A stretch of 7,237 bases of DNA from Chryseobacterium gleum (GTDB taxonomy: Bacteria > Bacteroidota > Bacteroidia > Flavobacteriales_C > GCA-002722245). Positions 5,904-7,237 of the stretch are shown piece by piece. The DNA is taken from positions 1-7,237 of the forward strand of contig CAMDPJ010000117.1 in the NCBI GenBank assembly GCA_945903925.1, given 5' to 3'. A program made the position numbers and the translations under genes. How positions within the stretch are numbered: position 1 is the first letter of the stretch; every line of letters begins with the position of its first letter. The notes beneath the pieces are model-generated. The model was not told where the DNA came from. It ran no database searches and saw only the letters and a list, made by a program, of their open reading frames with translations.

Positions 5904-6477
5904 TCAACATAAAGGCAAACTGGTTATTTTTTCTGCTCCTTCTGGCGCAGGAAAAACAACTATTGTGCATCATTTGTTGAGCAAAGATTTTAAATTAGAA
6001 TTCTCTATTTCTGCTTGCACACGTGCTCAACGTGGAGGTGAAGTTCACGGAAAAGATTACTATTTTATCTCTCTAGAAGAATTCAAAAAAAGTATTTCAT
6101 TAGATGAGTTTGTAGAATGGGAAGAAGTGTACAAAGATAATTTTTACGGTACATTAAAAACAGAAGTAGAACGCATTTGGAAAAGCGGACACCATGTTAT
6201 TTTTGATGTGGATGTAGATGGCGGACTCAACCTTAAAAAAGTATTTAGAGAAAGGGCCTTAGCTGTTTTCGTAATGCCGCCTTCTGTAGAATCATTGCTC
6301 GAAAGATTAGAACAACGCGAAACAGAAACGCCAGAAAGCATAGCGCGCCGCATGGGCAAAGCTCCTGTAGAATTGCAAAAATCGGTACTATTCGATAAAG
6401 TTATTCTGAACGACCATTTAGAAAGTGCTTTTGCTAAGGCAGAGGAGATGGTGGGAGAGTTTTTATCAAGGAAATAA
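5893..6477 (+). CDS. gmk: Guanylate kinase
   Basis: This cytoplasmic enzyme phosphorylates GMP to GDP with ATP, feeding GTP, dGTP and (p)ppGpp pools. The P-loop is SAPSGAGKTT (14-23) with Lys21. The GMP-binding region shows SISACTRAQRGGE (38-50) with Arg44, Arg47 and Glu50, then Tyr57 and NFYGT (83-87). The strand FDVDVDGG (104-111) matches the family's DxD(V)xGG element, and ARRMG (151-155) corresponds to the lid arginines. At 194 residues it is of normal length. The ATG lies inside yicC, in another frame, and there is no Shine-Dalgarno sequence; termination-reinitiation from yicC is likely. Downstream, repeat A2 separates it from nadD. Confidence 0.97.
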   Translation: MSSNQHKGKLVIFSAPSGAGKTTIVHHLLSKDFKLEFSISACTRAQRGGEVHGKDYYFISLEEFKKSISLDEFVEWEEVYKDNFYGTLKTEVERIWKSGHHVIFDVDVDGGLNLKKVFRERALAVFVMPPSVESLLERLEQRETETPESIARRMGKAPVELQKSVLFDKVILNDHLESAFAKAEEMVGEFLSRK

Positions 6478-6490
6478 AAGTTACTAGTAT

Positions 6491-6582
6491 GACGATAGTT
6501 CCTTCGGAGTACCTCAGGATGACAACCACAGTTATTTTTCACACAGTATGTCATTCTGAGGTACTCCGAAGAAACTATTGTC
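6491..6582. repeat. Dispersed palindromic repeat family A, copy 2
   Basis: Second copy of the element at 1342-1433. Arms 6491-6524 and 6549-6582 pair over 34 positions, with two G-U wobbles (6494 with 6579, 6518 with 6555) and one C-A mismatch (6501 with 6572) when read as RNA. The loop begins with the same AACCACAGT as copy 1 but then diverges. Weaker similarity continues right of the arm in both copies (CCTA, then AAACCAA), up to the base before the nadD ATG. It fills most of the 121-nt gmk-nadD gap in a run of otherwise tightly packed genes. Confidence 0.92.
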
Positions 6583-6598
6583 CTAAACTTCAAACCAA

Positions 6599-7174
6599 AT
6601 GAAAAACATCGGACTCTTCTTTGGTTCCTTCAATCCAATTCACAACGGTCACATGGCCATTGCAAATTACATGATTGAATATACCGGCATCAAAGAATTG
6701 TGGTTTGTAATTAGTCCGCACAACCCTTTAAAAGAAAAAGCTTCTCTTCTCAATCAAAACGACAGATACCAAATGGTTTTAGAAGCCATAGATGCAGAAC
6801 CACGATTTAGAGCATCAACCATAGAATTTAATTTACCTGCACCATCCTACACCATCAACACTTTGGTGCATTTGAAAGAGAAATATCCTAAGAATAAATT
6901 CTCATTAATTATTGGCGAAGACAATCTGGCTACTTTCCACAAATGGAAAAACTACGAACGTATTTTAGAGCAATGTGATTTATTGGTTTATCCTCGTCCG
7001 AACTGCGAAAAAACACCATTTCACCAACATCCTAAAGTAAAAATCACTGCTGCACCGCAAGTAGAAATTTCTTCAACTTTCATCAGACAAGCCATCAAAG
7101 AAAACAAAAATGTGCAGTATTTTGTGCCAGAGAGAGTTTGGAAATATATGATGGATATGGGGTATTTTAAATAA
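6599..7174 (+). CDS. nadD: Nicotinate-nucleotide adenylyltransferase
   Basis: Transfers AMP from ATP to nicotinate mononucleotide, making deamido-NAD+ in cytoplasmic NAD biosynthesis. The 191-residue product shows the nucleotidyltransferase fold: GSFNPIHNGH (9-18) carries the HxGH nucleotide-binding motif (His15, His18), SPHNPLK (39-45) follows the second strand, and IIGEDNL (104-110) is the NaMN-binding loop, where GxDN is usual. FHKWKNYERIL (113-123) supplies the conserved Trp116, and ISSTFIR (157-163) is the C-terminal ATP-binding motif. The PERVWKYM ending is typical. The ATG starts right after repeat A2 without a visible Shine-Dalgarno sequence. The position after yicC-gmk fits the order known in Bacteroidota. 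Confidence 0.97.
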   Translation: MKNIGLFFGSFNPIHNGHMAIANYMIEYTGIKELWFVISPHNPLKEKASLLNQNDRYQMVLEAIDAEPRFRASTIEFNLPAPSYTINTLVHLKEKYPKNKFSLIIGEDNLATFHKWKNYERILEQCDLLVYPRPNCEKTPFHQHPKVKITAAPQVEISSTFIRQAIKENKNVQYFVPERVWKYMMDMGYFK

Positions 7175-7179
7175 AAAAA

Positions 7180-7237
7180 ATGAACATCAACTTCAAAATC
7201 TCACAACAAAACTATCTTACTTTTCAATTGTATTTAG
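7180..7237 (+). CDS. Start of a further gene (partial), possibly YcxB-like
   Basis: An ATG at 7180, five bases after the nadD stop, opens a frame that stays open to the window edge (19 complete codons: MNINFKISQQNYLTFQLYL). It is preceded by an A-run of the kind that serves as an initiation region in Bacteroidota. The pattern of a short strand, then Q/E-x-YL-xFQLY, reminds me of the N-terminus of YcxB-like membrane proteins, but this is too short for a firm call. Same strand and tight spacing suggest it continues the nadD operon. Confidence 0.5.
   Translation, partial: MNINFKISQQNYLTFQLYL

Noticed and set aside
6144..6593. 149-codon open frame on the minus strand
   Set aside because: Antisense to gmk, reading through repeat A2; the sequence is low-complexity Ser/Thr-rich, as expected for a shadow frame.

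Overview
The window looks like chromosomal housekeeping DNA of a member of the Bacteroidota. Evidence: AT-rich genes without clear Shine-Dalgarno sequences; a secreted protein ending in a type IX secretion (T9SS) sorting domain; a TAnnTTTG-type promoter element; and two gene pairings I know as typical of the phylum, OmpH/Skp chaperone next to murI, and yicC-gmk-nadD. I cannot place it below phylum level.

Layout. Bases 1-1329 (+) hold the end of an OmpH/Skp-like periplasmic chaperone gene, an intrinsic terminator, and glutamate racemase murI. Bases 1460-1972 (-) encode a gamma-carbonic-anhydrase-like hexapeptide-repeat protein that converges on murI. Bases 2246-3598 (-) encode a secreted 450-residue T9SS-sorted protein of unknown function. 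Bases 3775-7174 (+) form a co-directional run: an ArsC/Spx-like small thioredoxin-fold protein, an EamA/DMT transporter whose start overlaps the previous stop, yicC (RNase/stress family), gmk (guanylate kinase, overlapping yicC by 11 nt) and nadD (NAD biosynthesis). A further reading frame starts at 7180 and runs off the window end.

Every intergenic gap longer than 100 bp is largely filled by a long inverted repeat. Two copies of one family (A) lie at about 1342-1433 (between convergent murI and the carbonic anhydrase gene) and 6491-6582 (between gmk and nadD). A nested inverted repeat (B) fills 2026-2241 and a 33-bp perfect palindrome (C) fills 3612-3716. B and C bracket the T9SS gene. These dispersed palindromes are the main structure the genes do not explain. 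Their possible roles (bidirectional terminators, attenuators, 5'-UTR hairpins, or simply mobile REP/MITE-like repeats) are inference.

Functionally, the genes cover outer-membrane protein folding, peptidoglycan precursor supply (D-glutamate), nucleotide metabolism (GMP to GDP, NAD) and RNA turnover. I see no defence system, CRISPR array, transposase, phage gene or RNA gene. No gene-free stretch exceeds 300 bases; the longest is 273 bases (1973-2245).
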